Source: an uncultured Clostridia bacterium (GTDB lineage: Bacteria > Bacillota > Clostridia > Oscillospirales > Ruminococcaceae). From it: a DNA stretch of 64,000 bases. The stretch spans positions 124,001 to 188,000 of the forward strand of contig CAMELR010000001.1 in assembly GCA_945923775.1 (NCBI GenBank), read 5' to 3'. Position 1 is the first letter of the stretch, and every line of letters begins with the position of its first letter. A program made the position numbers and the translations under genes. Under the pieces are notes generated by a model, which ran no database searches, was not told the DNA's origin, and saw only the letters and a program-made list of their open reading frames with translations. This document shows positions 50,682 through 59,339 of the stretch, one piece after another.

Positions 50682-53600
50682 TCAGTCTCTGTATTCTTCC
50701 ATGGTATACGCCTCGAAGATATCGCCGACCTTGATGTCGGTGAACTTCTCAAGGCTGATACCGCACTCGTAGCCCGCAGCGACTTCCTTGACAGAATCCT
50801 TGAAGCGCTGGAGGCCTGCGATCTTGTCGTCGCCGACGATGATACCGTCGCGCACGATACGAACCTGGCCGTTTCTGGTGACCTTGCCGTCGAGGACGTA
50901 GGAACCAGCAACGATGCCAACGTTGGTGATCTTGTAGACCTGGCGTACCTCAACTCTGCCGAGGTCGACCTCTCTGAACTTCGGAGCAAGCATGCCCTTC
51001 ATTGCGGCGGTGATATCCTCGATAGCGTCGTAAATTACGCGGTAAAGGCGGATCTCGATGCCGTCGCGCTTTGCGTTGTCCTGAGCGGACGGGTGAGGTC
51101 TTACGTTGAAGCCTACGATGATAGCTCCGGAAGCCGCAGCGAGCATTACGTCGCTCTCGCTTACCGCGCCTACCGCGCCGTGGATAACGCGTACGCGAAC
51201 TTCCTCGTTGGAGAGCTTCTCGAGGGACTGCTTAACAGCCTCGACGGAGCCCTGTACGTCCGCCTTGACGATGATCGGAAGCTCCTTGACGGTGCCTTCC
51301 TCGATGGAGGAGAACAGATTGTCGAGAGTTACCTGGTGGTAAGCTCTGAACTGCTCTTCCTTAGCTTCCTGGCGGCGCTTCTCAACGAGTTCCCTTGCAA
51401 GCTTCTCGTCCTCTACGGCGGCGAATGTATCGCCCGCGGAGGGAACGTCCGCGAGACCCATGATCTCAACAGGAACGGACGGGCCAGCTTCCTTGACGGT
51501 TCTGCCCTTGTCGTCGCGCATTACGCGGACTCTTCCGACGGACATACCCGCGATGAGCACGTCGCCTGCGTGGAGAGTACCGTTCTGAACCAGCACGGTA
51601 GCGATAGGACCTCTGCCCTTATCCAGACGAGCCTCGATGACTGCGCCGGTGGCGAGTCTGTCGGGGTTAGCCTTGAGTTCGAGCACGTCTGCGGTCAGGC
51701 AAACCATCTCGAGCAGGGTGTTGATGCCCTCGCCAGTCTTAGCGGAAACAGGAACGCAGATAACGTCGCCGCCCCACTCCTCGCAAACGAGGTCGTACTT
51801 GGTGAGCTCTTCCTTGATCTTGTCGGGGTTTGCGCCTTCCTTATCCATCTTGTTGATTGCAACGATGATGGAAACTCCGGCTGCCTTCGCGTGGTTGATA
51901 GCCTCAACGGTCTGCGGCATGATACCGTCGTCCGCTGCAACTACCAGTATAGCGATATCGGTAACGCTCGCACCGCGCGCTCTCATGGAGGTGAACGCCT
52001 CGTGACCCGGGGTATCCAGGAATGTGATATCGCGGTCGTTTATGTGCACTCTGTACGCACCGATGTGCTGTGTGATACCGCCTGCCTCTGTGGTGGTAAC
52101 GCTTGCGTGTCTGATATAGTCGAGCAGCGAGGTCTTGCCGTGGTCAACGTGACCCATTACAACAACGACCGGATCACGCGGCTGGAGGCTCTCGGGATCG
52201 TCGGGAGTATCCTCGAACAGTCTCTCCTCGATGGTAACGACAACTTCCTTCTCGACCTTTGCGCCGAGTTCCTCGGCAACGAGGGAAGCGGTATCGAAGT
52301 CGATGGTTTCGTTGAGGTTAGCCATAACGCCGAGGTTGAACAGCTTCTTGATGACCTCGGTAGCTGTTACCTTCAGGCGGGAAGCCAGCTCGGAAACAAC
52401 GATCTCGTCCGGGATCTGCACCTTGAGCTGCTGCTTTCTTGCGCGCTCAAGCTCCAGGCGCTTGAGCTTCTGAGCCTCGGTCTCGCGCTTGCTGTTGTAG
52501 GGCTTGCCCTTCTGCTGGGACTTCTGCTGTATCTTCTGCTTGCGCTGGAAGCTCTCGTTGCTCATGCGGGAAGCGGGAGCGATGGTCTCGTAGCGCTCGT
52601 TGTACTTGTCAAGCTCAACATAGCTGCCGCGGGTGTCGACCATCTTTGTGACCTGCTCGCCGCGCTGAACAGCTTCGCCCTTCTGCTTCTGCATGGGCGG
52701 AGTATTAACCTTGATCTTGGAGGAGTCGATAGCTGGCTTCTTGATGTTCTGCTTTGCAGAATCAGCCAGCGGGTTAACGGCTTCCTTGCGGACCTCGCCG
52801 CGGTTGTCGCGGTTGAAGCCGCCGTTTCTGTTATTGTTGAATCCGGGGCGGTCGCCGTTGCGGTTGTTATTGAATGCCGGACGGTCGCCGTTCCTGTTGC
52901 CGTTGAACGCGGGACGGTCGCCGTTTCTGTTATTGTTGAATGCCGGACGGTCGCCGTTGTTATTGTCGCGGTTAAATCCGGGACGATCACCGCGGTTGTT
53001 GTTGAACTGCGGTCTGTCGCCGTTATTATTGTCGCGGTTAAATCCGGGGCGGTCGCCATTGCGGTTATTGTTGAACGGTCTGTCGCCGCGGTTGTTATTG
53101 AACTGCTGGCGGTCGCCGTTGGCTCTGGGAGCGGGTCTGTCCTGACGCTCCTGCTGAGCGGGCTTCTGCTCGGGCTTGGACTCCGCCTTTGCTTCCGGCT
53201 TCGGCTCGGACTTTGCCTCGGGCTTTTCTTCCGGCTTGGGTTCGGGCTTTGCTTCTGCCTTGACCTCCGGCTTTGCCTCGGGCTTGGGCTCTGCCTTTGC
53301 TTCGGGCTTAGGCTCGGGCTTCGCCTCGACCTTTGCTTCAGCCTTGGGAGCAGCCTTTGCTTCCGGCTTGGTCTCGGACTTTACTTCGGGCTTTGCCTCT
53401 GCCTTTGCTTCAGCCTTAGGCTCCTCTGCGGGAGCTTCTTCCTTCTTTGCGGCAGGCTTCTTTCTTGCGGCAGGCTTCTTCTCCTCCGCCTTTGGCTTCT
53501 CGGTTTTCTTGTCAGCGGTAGCCTTGAAATATTCGTCAAAGTCCTTGACTTCGCCCTTCTTCGAGAACACCTCGAGAACGTAGCTAACCTCCTGATCCGT

Positions 53601-53723
53601 AAGGGAGGTCTGCGCCTTCTTAGTTCCCTCGAACGCACCCTCGAGCAGCTCAATGACTGCGCTGCGGTCTGCGCCGATATCAGCCGCTATATCCTGTACA
53701 CGATACTTTTTGTTATTTGGCAA
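50682..53723 (-). CDS. infB: Translation initiation factor IF-2 (long N-terminal low-complexity region)
   Basis: A 1013-aa GTPase placing initiator tRNA on the 30S subunit. The G domain has [23 protein letters not shown] and NKMDK; the C-terminal tRNA-binding domain is complete. The N-terminal ~310 residues consist of a Lys/Glu/Ala/Pro-rich stretch and a GDRPxFNNNR repeat. It starts at a TTG (53723) with GGAGGAAAG upstream. Confidence 0.98.
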   Translation of the reverse strand: MPNNKKYRVQDIAADIGADRSAVIELLEGAFEGTKKAQTSLTDQEVSYVLEVFSKKGEVKDFDEYFKATADKKTEKPKAEEKKPAARKKPAAKKEEAPAEEPKAEAKAEAKPEVKSETKPEAKAAPKAEAKVEAKPEPKPEAKAEPKPEAKPEVKAEAKPEPKPEEKPEAKSEPKPEAKAESKPEQKPAQQERQDRPAPRANGDRQQFNNNRGDRPFNNNRNGDRPGFNRDNNNGDRPQFNNNRGDRPGFNRDNNNGDRPAFNNNRNGDRPAFNGNRNGDRPAFNNNRNGDRPGFNNNRNGGFNRDNRGEVRKEAVNPLADSAKQNIKKPAIDSSKIKVNTPPMQKQKGEAVQRGEQVTKMVDTRGSYVELDKYNERYETIAPASRMSNESFQRKQKIQQKSQQKGKPYNSKRETEAQKLKRLELERARKQQLKVQIPDEIVVSELASRLKVTATEVIKKLFNLGVMANLNETIDFDTASLVAEELGAKVEKEVVVTIEERLFEDTPDDPESLQPRDPVVVVMGHVDHGKTSLLDYIRHASVTTTEAGGITQHIGAYRVHINDRDITFLDTPGHEAFTSMRARGASVTDIAILVVAADDGIMPQTVEAINHAKAAGVSIIVAINKMDKEGANPDKIKEELTKYDLVCEEWGGDVICVPVSAKTGEGINTLLEMVCLTADVLELKANPDRLATGAVIEARLDKGRGPIATVLVQNGTLHAGDVLIAGMSVGRVRVMRDDKGRTVKEAGPSVPVEIMGLADVPSAGDTFAAVEDEKLARELVEKRRQEAKEEQFRAYHQVTLDNLFSSIEEGTVKELPIIVKADVQGSVEAVKQSLEKLSNEEVRVRVIHGAVGAVSESDVMLAAASGAIIVGFNVRPHPSAQDNAKRDGIEIRLYRVIYDAIEDITAAMKGMLAPKFREVDLGRVEVRQVYKITNVGIVAGSYVLDGKVTRNGQVRIVRDGIIVGDDKIAGLQRFKDSVKEVAAGYECGISLEKFTDIKVGDIFEAYTMEEYRD
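52806..53123 (-). repeat. GDRPxFNNNR tandem repeat in infB
   Basis: About nine copies of a degenerate 10-11-residue unit (GDRP-A/G/Q-FNNNRN) at residues ~201-306 of IF-2. The DNA repeat unit is roughly 33 bases. It could expand or contract by slippage. Confidence 0.85.
53160..53516 (-). repeat. Lys/Glu/Pro/Ala low-complexity repeat in infB
   Basis: About 120 residues of [11 protein letters not shown]-type sequence (residues ~70-188), repeating at roughly 2-6-residue steps, between the N-terminal IF-2 domain and the GDRP repeat. Expected to be unstructured and charged. Confidence 0.8.
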
Positions 53724-53740
53724 TGTAACTTTCCTCCATA

Positions 53741-54046
53741 CTATTCACTTATATGTCTTGTGATAGAGCCGTAAAGACCCGCGTCGAGCACCAGAAAGAT
53801 ACCCGTGCGCTTTCCGACAGCTTCCTTTGCGTCGTCCATCGTAAAATCTCCGTGGACGACCGGTGTGCCGCGCTTCTCTGCATGAAAGCAGATCTCCTTT
53901 TCTGTTTTCGGCGACACGTCCGAAGCCAGAATAATGCCCGCTGCCTTTGACTTAGGCGCATTCATTTCCTGCACAGCCGCGTCAAAGCCCATAACGAGCT
54001 TTCCGGCACGGCGGCAAAGGCAGATCGTCGAAAGTTCCTTATTTAT
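53741..54046 (-). CDS. ylxQ: YlxQ/L7Ae-like RNA-binding protein with apparent AUA start
   Basis: A 101-aa L7Ae/L30e-fold protein that binds K-turn RNA. The track starts at an internal ATG (53992), but the conserved start [16 protein letters not shown] lies upstream in frame. No ATG, GTG or TTG exists before the upstream in-frame stop; the candidate is the ATA at 54046 (reads M/I-N-K-E-L-S), which has AAGGAG 10 bases upstream. It overlaps the rnpM stop by 8 bases. The order nusA-rnpM-ylxQ-infB is standard. Confidence 0.85.
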   Translation of the reverse strand: MNKELSTICLCRRAGKLVMGFDAAVQEMNAPKSKAAGIILASDVSPKTEKEICFHAEKRGTPVVHGDFTMDDAKEAVGKRTGIFLVLDAGLYGSITRHISE

Positions 54047-54308
54047 CCGAGGTCAGCTCCTTTTCGAGAATTTCATATATATCATCGGGAATAGCGCATT
54101 TCAGACCGCGTTCCAGCTTTCTGCCCTTCCGTGCCAGCTCAAGGCATTCCCTGCTCCGGCAGAGGTACGCGCCGCGTCCCGGTTTCTTTCCGGTGAGGTC
54201 TACGGAGAGCTCGCCCTCCTTGCTGCGGACTATCCTCACCGCGCCTTTTTTTCCTATCATTTCACCGCAGCCTATGCACTTACGCATCGGAACGTGCTTT
54301 TCCTGCAT
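54039..54308 (-). CDS. rnpM: RNase P modulator RnpM (YlxR)
   Basis: An 89-aa RNA-binding protein with the YlxR signature MRKCIGCGE and GKKPGRGAYLCRSRECLELA. It modulates RNase P in Firmicutes. AAGGAG is 6 bases before the ATG. Co-transcribed with nusA (10-base gap) and ylxQ. Confidence 0.96.
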   Translation of the reverse strand: MQEKHVPMRKCIGCGEMIGKKGAVRIVRSKEGELSVDLTGKKPGRGAYLCRSRECLELARKGRKLERGLKCAIPDDIYEILEKELTSDK

Positions 54309-54317
54309 GGCGGCTCC

Positions 54318-55559
54318 TTATTCCTCAGTTGAGGACTCGGTGGCTGCCGCTTCCTCTGCGGGAGCCTCAGCCTGTGCGGGAGCTTCCTCGGCGGGTGCCT
54401 CTGCAGGCTCCTCGGGAACATACTCGGTCACGATGAGGTCCTCGGGAGTTACCTTGCTCTCAGCCTTGATGTCGATTTTGCAGTTAGTGAGCTTTGCAGC
54501 CAGCAGCGCGTTCTGACCCTTGTTGCCGATCGCGAGGGAGAGCTGATTATCAGGAACGATAGCCTTGCACTCCTTCTTCTTGGGGTCGGGGTTGGTAATT
54601 ACCACGCGGAGTACCTCAGCGGGCTTGAGCGCCTGCTTGATGAACTCCTCGAGATCCTCGCTCCACAGAACAACGTCGACCTTCTCGCCCTTGAGCTCCT
54701 TGGTAACGGCGTTGATACGGGACTTCTGGGTACCTATGCACGCGCCCACTGCGTCAACGTTGGGGTCGTTGCTGATGACCGCGATCTTGGAGCGCGAACC
54801 AGCCGCACGGCTGACAGCCTTGATCTCAACGGTTCCGTCGTAGATCTCGGGGCACTCAAGCTCGAACAGGCGCTTGATGAGGCCTCTGTCGGTTCTGGTG
54901 ATGCGGAGGCTCTGCTTCTTCGCGCCTTCCTTATATTCTTTGGAAACGCCGGTGATATATACCTTGATGATATCGCCGACATGAAGCACCTCGCCGGGGA
55001 TCTGGTCTGCTCTCATCAGCAGTACTTCGTTGTGGTTGATCTCAATGGTCGCATGACCAGTCTTGGGTTCGATCTTTGTAACGAGCGCGGATACTGCCTC
55101 GTTCTCATACTCGCCCCACATCTCGCTGAGCTGCTGACGCTCGATATCGCGGAATCCCTGCTTGATGAGGTCCTTCGCGTTCTTTGCTGCGATACGCTTG
55201 AACTCGTGCGGGTCGATCGGAACGCGGATCTTGTCGCCCACCTGCGCCGCCGGGTTGAGCTTGCGTGCTTCCTCGAGAACTATCTCGATCTCCGGCTCAT
55301 ACAGGGTGTCGACCACCTCGATGACTTCCTTAAGTACGCTCACGTTGAAGATCTTCCTGTCGAAATCTATGTTGACGAACACGCACTCGCTGTCCTTGTC
55401 CTCAACGTGCATGCTGGTCTTGAGGCTCTTTTCGATAGCGCTCTTGATCTTCTCAGCGAACACGTCCTTGTCGATACCCTTTTCAGCAGCGTAAGCGGCA
55501 AGCGCGTCAAAAAATTCAGTGATGTCGTTCTGGGGCTGCTGTACTTTCTTCTTAGCCAT
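54318..55559 (-). CDS. nusA: Transcription termination/antitermination protein NusA
   Basis: A 413-aa protein: N-terminal RNAP-binding domain, S1 domain (~130-200, GHATIEINHNEVLL), and tandem KH domains (SRAAGSRSKIAVIS, PDNQLSLAIGNKGQNALLAAKL). The tail is rich in Glu/Ala/Pro (EEPAEAPAEEAPAQ). The ATG follows GGAGGAATTAACGGAAA. Between rimP and rnpM. Confidence 0.98.
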   Translation of the reverse strand: MAKKKVQQPQNDITEFFDALAAYAAEKGIDKDVFAEKIKSAIEKSLKTSMHVEDKDSECVFVNIDFDRKIFNVSVLKEVIEVVDTLYEPEIEIVLEEARKLNPAAQVGDKIRVPIDPHEFKRIAAKNAKDLIKQGFRDIERQQLSEMWGEYENEAVSALVTKIEPKTGHATIEINHNEVLLMRADQIPGEVLHVGDIIKVYITGVSKEYKEGAKKQSLRITRTDRGLIKRLFELECPEIYDGTVEIKAVSRAAGSRSKIAVISNDPNVDAVGACIGTQKSRINAVTKELKGEKVDVVLWSEDLEEFIKQALKPAEVLRVVITNPDPKKKECKAIVPDNQLSLAIGNKGQNALLAAKLTNCKIDIKAESKVTPEDLIVTEYVPEEPAEAPAEEAPAQAEAPAEEAAATESSTEE

Positions 55560-55596
55560 TTTCCGTTAATTCCTCCATTAAAATATTAAGCCGCGG

Positions 55597-56103
55597 TCAC
55601 TCATCGCCATCTAGCAGTTCATGATCGTCAAAATCGTCGTAGTTCATTGCCGAGATATCGGCGGCGGGAAGCGAGATCTCCCCGAAATCGCCGGTCAGCG
55701 TGATCTTTTCGCCGTCGTATCCCGAAAGCACGCACTTGAAGTCCTTGGACGGCGCGCCATCGCACAGCTTGTAGGTCTTGACCCTCACCTTTTTTCCTAT
55801 CGACTGCTCAAGCTGGGCAAGCCTTCTCACGGAACGCTCAAGCCCCGCGGAGCCTATCTCCAGATAGTCGATCTTGTCGATGAAATACTGCTCGTCGATG
55901 ATGGAGTTTATCTCCCCGTCGATGGATTCGCAGTCGTCGATGGAAACGCCGTGCGGCTTGTCGATGAAGATACGCAGATACCATTTTGCGCCCTCCTTCG
56001 CGAACCAGACGTCCCACAGCGAGAAACCATGGCCCTCGACTATCGGTCTTACCGCGGCCTCAGCCGCAGCCTCGATAGTGCTGAACCCCTTTGCAAGTGC
56101 CAT
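55597..56103 (-). CDS. rimP: Ribosome maturation factor RimP
   Basis: A 168-aa 30S assembly factor. Motifs: GFSLWDVWFAKEGAKWYLRIFIDKP and EIGSAGLERSVRR. The ATG at 56103 with AAAGGAG upstream replaces the longer track start. First gene of the nusA/infB operon, behind a promoter and a leader hairpin. Confidence 0.95.
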   Translation of the reverse strand: MALAKGFSTIEAAAEAAVRPIVEGHGFSLWDVWFAKEGAKWYLRIFIDKPHGVSIDDCESIDGEINSIIDEQYFIDKIDYLEIGSAGLERSVRRLAQLEQSIGKKVRVKTYKLCDGAPSKDFKCVLSGYDGEKITLTGDFGEISLPAADISAMNYDDFDDHELLDGDE

Positions 56104-56165
56104 TAAGCCAGCTCCTTTCAGAATATGCAGCAGGACAGGCAAAAACCGCCTGCCCCCGATTAAAA

Positions 56166-56197
56166 CTTAAAGACTGGAGCGGAACCCCAGTCTTTAG
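56166..56197 (-). terminator. Hairpin with T-rich tail in the rimP leader (possible attenuator)
   Basis: Minus strand AAAGACTGG and CCAGTCTTT form a 9-base stem around GGTTCCGCT, followed by AAGTTTT. It lies between the rimP promoter and start, so it may attenuate the operon. Confidence 0.6.
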
Positions 56198-56215
56198 TCT
56201 AATCTATCTTGTATT

Positions 56216-56244
56216 ATTATACCACGTTTATTTCAGAAAATCAA
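56216..56244 (-). promoter_or_regulatory. Sigma-A-type promoter for rimP-nusA-infB operon
   Basis: Minus strand TTGATT, 17-base spacer, TATAAT; ~110 bases upstream of rimP. Confidence 0.85.
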
Positions 56245-56316
56245 TAGGTTTTTTGAAAAAACAGCGTAAAAATCCCGTTTTTAACCGCCCAGCACCATGA
56301 AGCCAAAAAAGAAAAC

Positions 56317-56338
56317 CTTCTTAGAGGTTTCACAGAAA
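56317..56338 (-). terminator. Weak terminator-like hairpin near the 181-aa gene
   Basis: AAACCT and AGGTTT arms around TCTTAG; on the minus strand it is followed by TTCTTTTTT. No minus-strand gene obviously ends here, so it may be a remnant or an accidental structure. Confidence 0.3.
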
Positions 56339-56344
56339 CATCTA

Positions 56345-56373
56345 TTGACAATCATTCAAACAAGTGATATAAT
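56345..56373 (+). promoter_or_regulatory. Sigma-A-type promoter for the 181-aa gene
   Basis: TTGACA, 17-base spacer, TATAAT; ends ~20 bases before the 181-aa start. Confidence 0.85.
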
Positions 56374-56394
56374 ATGATCAAGGAGGAATGAACA

Positions 56395-56940
56395 ATGGAA
56401 ACAACAGAAATTCTTACGAAGCTTCTTATCCAAATTAATGATCTGTCGATTCTAATGAACAATCTGACGGGACGAGTTACAGCGCTTGAAAAGCAGATCG
56501 ATGAGCTGAAAAAGGAAGCGCGTACGATACCCCAAAGCAATACTAGTTCAGCAGAGCCCATGCTCGCAAACTACAAGGTTAATCGCATGCGCCAGGCAAA
56601 GGACTCACAGCAGTATTTATTTAACGGAATGCCATACGGAAAAGGTCGTCTTGTTCTTGAAGTAGTTCGAAAGTACGCTGCTGATAACCCCGCCACAACT
56701 GCTGATGAACTCGAAATCATTTTTGACGGTTCTATTCAGGGTTCGATCGGCGTAGTCAGAAAGCTCAACGAACTTTCAAGATTTTCTTCTGATCCTCAAA
56801 ATAGATTCTTTCTAAACCAAGATGATATTATTCAAACCGCAACAGACGAATGCGCTGTCTGCAATCAGTGGAGCGTATACAATATCGACAAATTCATCGA
56901 CCGTGCAAGAGAACTTGGTTTCACTATAGAAAAAATATAA
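56395..56940 (+). CDS. Coiled-coil plus conserved C-terminal-domain protein (unknown function), AT-rich
   Basis: A 181-aa protein. Residues ~5-45 form a heptad-like coiled coil (LLIQINDLSILMNNLTGRVTALEKQIDELKKE). Residues ~75-181 match what I recall as a domain seen at the C-terminus of various defence- or regulation-linked proteins (FNGMPYGKGRLVLEVV, QGSIGVVRKLNEL, VCNQWSVYNIDKFIDRARELGFTIEKI). The coding sequence uses A/T-ending codons far more than its neighbours, and the gene has its own strong promoter and AAGGAGG. It looks like an acquired single gene. Function unknown; dimerisation through the coiled coil is likely. Confidence 0.75.
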   Translation: METTEILTKLLIQINDLSILMNNLTGRVTALEKQIDELKKEARTIPQSNTSSAEPMLANYKVNRMRQAKDSQQYLFNGMPYGKGRLVLEVVRKYAADNPATTADELEIIFDGSIQGSIGVVRKLNELSRFSSDPQNRFFLNQDDIIQTATDECAVCNQWSVYNIDKFIDRARELGFTIEKI

Positions 56941-56982
56941 CTTCTTTTTTATATGGATACAGTTCAATTTGCCAGTATCGAC

Positions 56983-57011
56983 TTGACAAATATACGGAAA
57001 CGTGCTATAAT
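56983..57011 (+). promoter_or_regulatory. Sigma-A-type promoter for proS
   Basis: TTGACA, 17-base spacer, TATAAT on the plus strand, before the T-box leader. Confidence 0.85.
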
Positions 57012-57017
57012 CAAACC

Positions 57018-57285
57018 AATGAATACGAAAAGCTGTGACAAGAAACAGTAGGCACATCGGATTTTCAGAGAGACGGCGGCAGGTGCGAGCCGTTATTGAA
57101 GATATGCCGAACCCGTCTTAGAGCTGCGCCCGGAACCCGCGAGAGCGGAAGTAAGCGGCGCCGGTGCTCACCGTTACATGAGAAAGCGTTGCAGACGCTG
57201 AGCGCGGGGTCTCCCCGAATCCAGGTGGTAACACGGACTTTGTACAGTTCGCCCTGAGCCTTTTTAGGTTCAGGGCTTTTTGTAT
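57018..57285 (+). ncRNA. T-box riboswitch upstream of proS
   Basis: A ~270-base leader with a large Stem I region (AGAGAG, GCCGTTATTGAAGATATGCCG), then the T-box sequence AGGTGGTAACACGG (57223-57236), which base-pairs with the tRNA 3' end, and a downstream terminator. Uncharged tRNA binding would form an antiterminator and turn on proS. GAACCCG in the specifier side arm fits a Pro (CCC/CCG) codon, but the exact specifier was not resolved by folding. Confidence 0.92.
57251..57282 (+). terminator. T-box terminator hairpin
   Basis: GCCCTGA and TCAGGGC arms followed by TTTTTG, immediately after the T-box sequence; competes with the antiterminator. Confidence 0.9.
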
Positions 57286-57326
57286 TCTCTGAGAAATTTC
57301 GAAACAAGACGAAAGGAAGAAAACAC

Positions 57327-59051
57327 ATGAAACTTGAAAAGTTAGTAGGCGACCGCTTCAAGCAGCGCCCCTCCGACTGCAATATCGACAGCCACGCGCT
57401 GATGATACGCGGCGGCTACATGAAGTACGTTGCGAACGGCATTTTCTCCAGCTACATGCCCTTAAAGCGCATAACCCGCAAGATAGAGCAGATAATCCGC
57501 GAGGAAATGGACGCTATCGACGGCCAGGAGGTATCCTTCCCTGTTGTAATGCCTGCGACCCTCTGGCAGGAGTCCGGCAGATACGAGAGCATCGGCAGCG
57601 AGCTTCTCCGCTTCACCGACCGCAACAAGGCGCAGATGGTCCTCGGCATGACCCACGAGGAGGCCGCCGTGCAGCTCGTGCGCGAGTATGCGAACAGCTA
57701 CTCCAAGTATCCGTTCATGATCTACCAGATACAGACCAAGTTCCGCGACGAGGCGCGTCCCCGCGGCGGACTTATCCGCGTGCGCGAGTTCACTATGAAG
57801 GACGCGTATTCCTTCCACACCTCCCAGGAGGATCTCGAGGAATACTACATGCGCTGCCACAAGGCGTATGAGCGTATCTACGCCCGCGCCGGCATTCCCG
57901 AGGTAATTTCCGTAAAGTCCGATTCCGGCATGATGGGCGGAAGCATCTCCCACGAGTTCATGCTGCTCACTCCTATCGGCGAGGACTCCATCGCGATATG
58001 CAAGGACTGCGGATTCCGCGCTAACATGGAAGCGGCCGAGTCCATAATCGAGAACACCCGCGACGCCGAGAGCCAGCCCCTCACCGAGGTACACACCCCG
58101 AATATCCACACCATCGAGGATATCTGCGAGTTCCTGCACACCCCACAGGACAAGAGCTGCAAGGCGGTAGTATACCAGCGCAACCACGACGACAGCTACG
58201 TTGTAGTATTTATCCGCGGCGACCTCGACATCAACGAGACAAAGCTCACAAACTTCCTCGGCTGCGATATCCACCCGGCTGTTATCACTCCTGAGTGCGG
58301 ACTCAACGCGGGTTACATCGGGCCGTTAGGTCTCCCCGAGGGCATGACCGTGCTGTTTGACCGCTCCCTCCAGAACACGAACAACCTCTCCTGCGGCGCA
58401 AACAAGGAGGAGTACCACTACACCGGTCTCGACATCGACCGCGACTGCAAGAATGTCGAGTACCACGACTTCGCGAAGATCATCGAAGGCGGTATCTGCC
58501 CGAGCTGCGGCAAGAGGCACATCACCATCTCCCGCGGCATCGAGGTCGGCAACATATTCCAGCTCGGAACCAAGTACACCAAGAGCATGGGCATGACCTA
58601 CCTTGACAAGGACGGCAACACTCAGACACCTATCATGGGCTGCTATGGTATCGGCGTAGGCAGACTTGCCGCTTCCGTATGCGAGGCTCATCACGATGAT
58701 TACGGTCCCATCTGGCCGATGGCGATTGCTCCGTGGCAGGTACACATCTGCGCAGTACGCGCCGACGATGCCGAGGTCAAGGAGAAGGCGGACGCACTCT
58801 ACGAGGAGCTTCAGAAGCGCGGCGTAGAGGTGATCTACGACGACCGTGCAGTAAGCGCAGGCGTAATGTTCTCCGACGCCGACCTGCTGGGAATCCCGCT
58901 CCGCGTTATCGTAAGCCCGAGAAACCTCAAGGACGGCGTAATCGAGATCTCCGCAAGAGACAAGAGCTTCAGCGAGAAGCTGAACCCCGCCGACGTTGCA
59001 GACAGGATCCAGGAAAAGATCGCTGAAATGATGCAGTTCGACGTTGAATAA
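57327..59051 (+). CDS. proS: Proline--tRNA ligase (bacterial type with editing insertion)
   Basis: A 574-aa class II synthetase. Motif 2 is FRDEARPRGGLIRVREFTMKDAYSF; motif 3 is MGCYGIGVGRLAASV. The INS editing domain (Ybak-like) is present around residues 240-400 (e.g. CKAVVYQRNHDDSYVVVFIRGD). It is the main plus-strand gene in an otherwise minus-strand window. Controlled by the T-box and a 3' terminator. Confidence 0.97.
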   Translation: MKLEKLVGDRFKQRPSDCNIDSHALMIRGGYMKYVANGIFSSYMPLKRITRKIEQIIREEMDAIDGQEVSFPVVMPATLWQESGRYESIGSELLRFTDRNKAQMVLGMTHEEAAVQLVREYANSYSKYPFMIYQIQTKFRDEARPRGGLIRVREFTMKDAYSFHTSQEDLEEYYMRCHKAYERIYARAGIPEVISVKSDSGMMGGSISHEFMLLTPIGEDSIAICKDCGFRANMEAAESIIENTRDAESQPLTEVHTPNIHTIEDICEFLHTPQDKSCKAVVYQRNHDDSYVVVFIRGDLDINETKLTNFLGCDIHPAVITPECGLNAGYIGPLGLPEGMTVLFDRSLQNTNNLSCGANKEEYHYTGLDIDRDCKNVEYHDFAKIIEGGICPSCGKRHITISRGIEVGNIFQLGTKYTKSMGMTYLDKDGNTQTPIMGCYGIGVGRLAASVCEAHHDDYGPIWPMAIAPWQVHICAVRADDAEVKEKADALYEELQKRGVEVIYDDRAVSAGVMFSDADLLGIPLRVIVSPRNLKDGVIEISARDKSFSEKLNPADVADRIQEKIAEMMQFDVE

Positions 59052-59055
59052 GCAA

Positions 59056-59087
59056 GATCCCCCGGGGCGCCGCTCCGGGGGATTTTT
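59056..59087 (+). terminator. Rho-independent terminator after proS
   Basis: ATCCCCCGG and CCGGGGGAT arms followed by TTTTT, starting 5 bases after the proS stop. Confidence 0.88.
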
Positions 59088-59096
59088 ACAGCGAAA

Positions 59097-59335
59097 ACCG
59101 GGACAGCAGACCTGCCCCGGTGAGACCGTCGAAAAAGTCACTAAAGTGACTTTTCCGCCGAACATCCGCGCCGCGCGCACGGTTTGTCGGCAAAGCCGAC
59201 AAACCGCACACTTGCGCGGATAGAAGTGTTTTTTGCCCCGGGAAACCCGTGGCAAAAAACGGATTTCAAATGCCTGCTTCGCAGGCAGAATTGACTTTTT
59301 CGACAAACTGACCGGGACAGCAGACCTGCCCCGGT
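59097..59335. mobile_element. Palindromic non-coding element between 25-bp direct repeats (MITE-like)
   Basis: Two identical 25-bp copies of ACCGGGACAGCAGACCTGCC(CCGGT) flank a ~190-base non-coding block. Inside, 13-base inverted ends GTCGAAAAAGTCA (59128-59140) and TGACTTTTTCGAC (59292-59304) bound several strong hairpins: AAAAGTCAC/GTGACTTTT (59133-59154), GGTTTGTCGGC/GCCGACAAACC (59181-59205), TTTTTTGCC/GGCAAAAAA (59229-59259) and TGCCTGC/GCAGGCA (59271-59287). No ORF is plausible. This fits a MITE- or REP-like element inserted at a terminator hairpin. The duplicated 25-mer is itself a hairpin, longer than a usual target duplication, so how it was made is open. Confidence 0.65.
59311..59335 (-). 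terminator. Hairpin after the GGDEF/EAL gene (second copy of the 25-mer)
   Basis: ACCGGGGCAG and CTGTCCCGGT arms around GTCTG on the minus strand, just past the stop. In this copy the following bases are CAGTTTG rather than a T-run; the T-run is at the distal copy (59097-59121), consistent with insertion between hairpin copies. Confidence 0.5.
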
Positions 59336-59339
59336 TTGT

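Noticed and set aside
52800-53110. CRISPR-like regular repeats
   Set aside because: Repeats are in-frame coding units (GDRPxFNNNR) of IF-2 with no unique spacers.
51093-53774. 893-aa plus-strand ORF
   Set aside because: Antisense shadow of infB; leucine/glycine-rich repeats mirror the low-complexity IF-2 codons.
56352-56561. 69-aa hydrophobic minus-strand ORF
   Set aside because: Antisense to the 181-aa gene start and its promoter; composition is a mirror of the coiled coil.
57462-58274. 270-aa minus-strand ORF opposite proS
   Set aside because: Antisense shadow of proS with codon-mirror composition.
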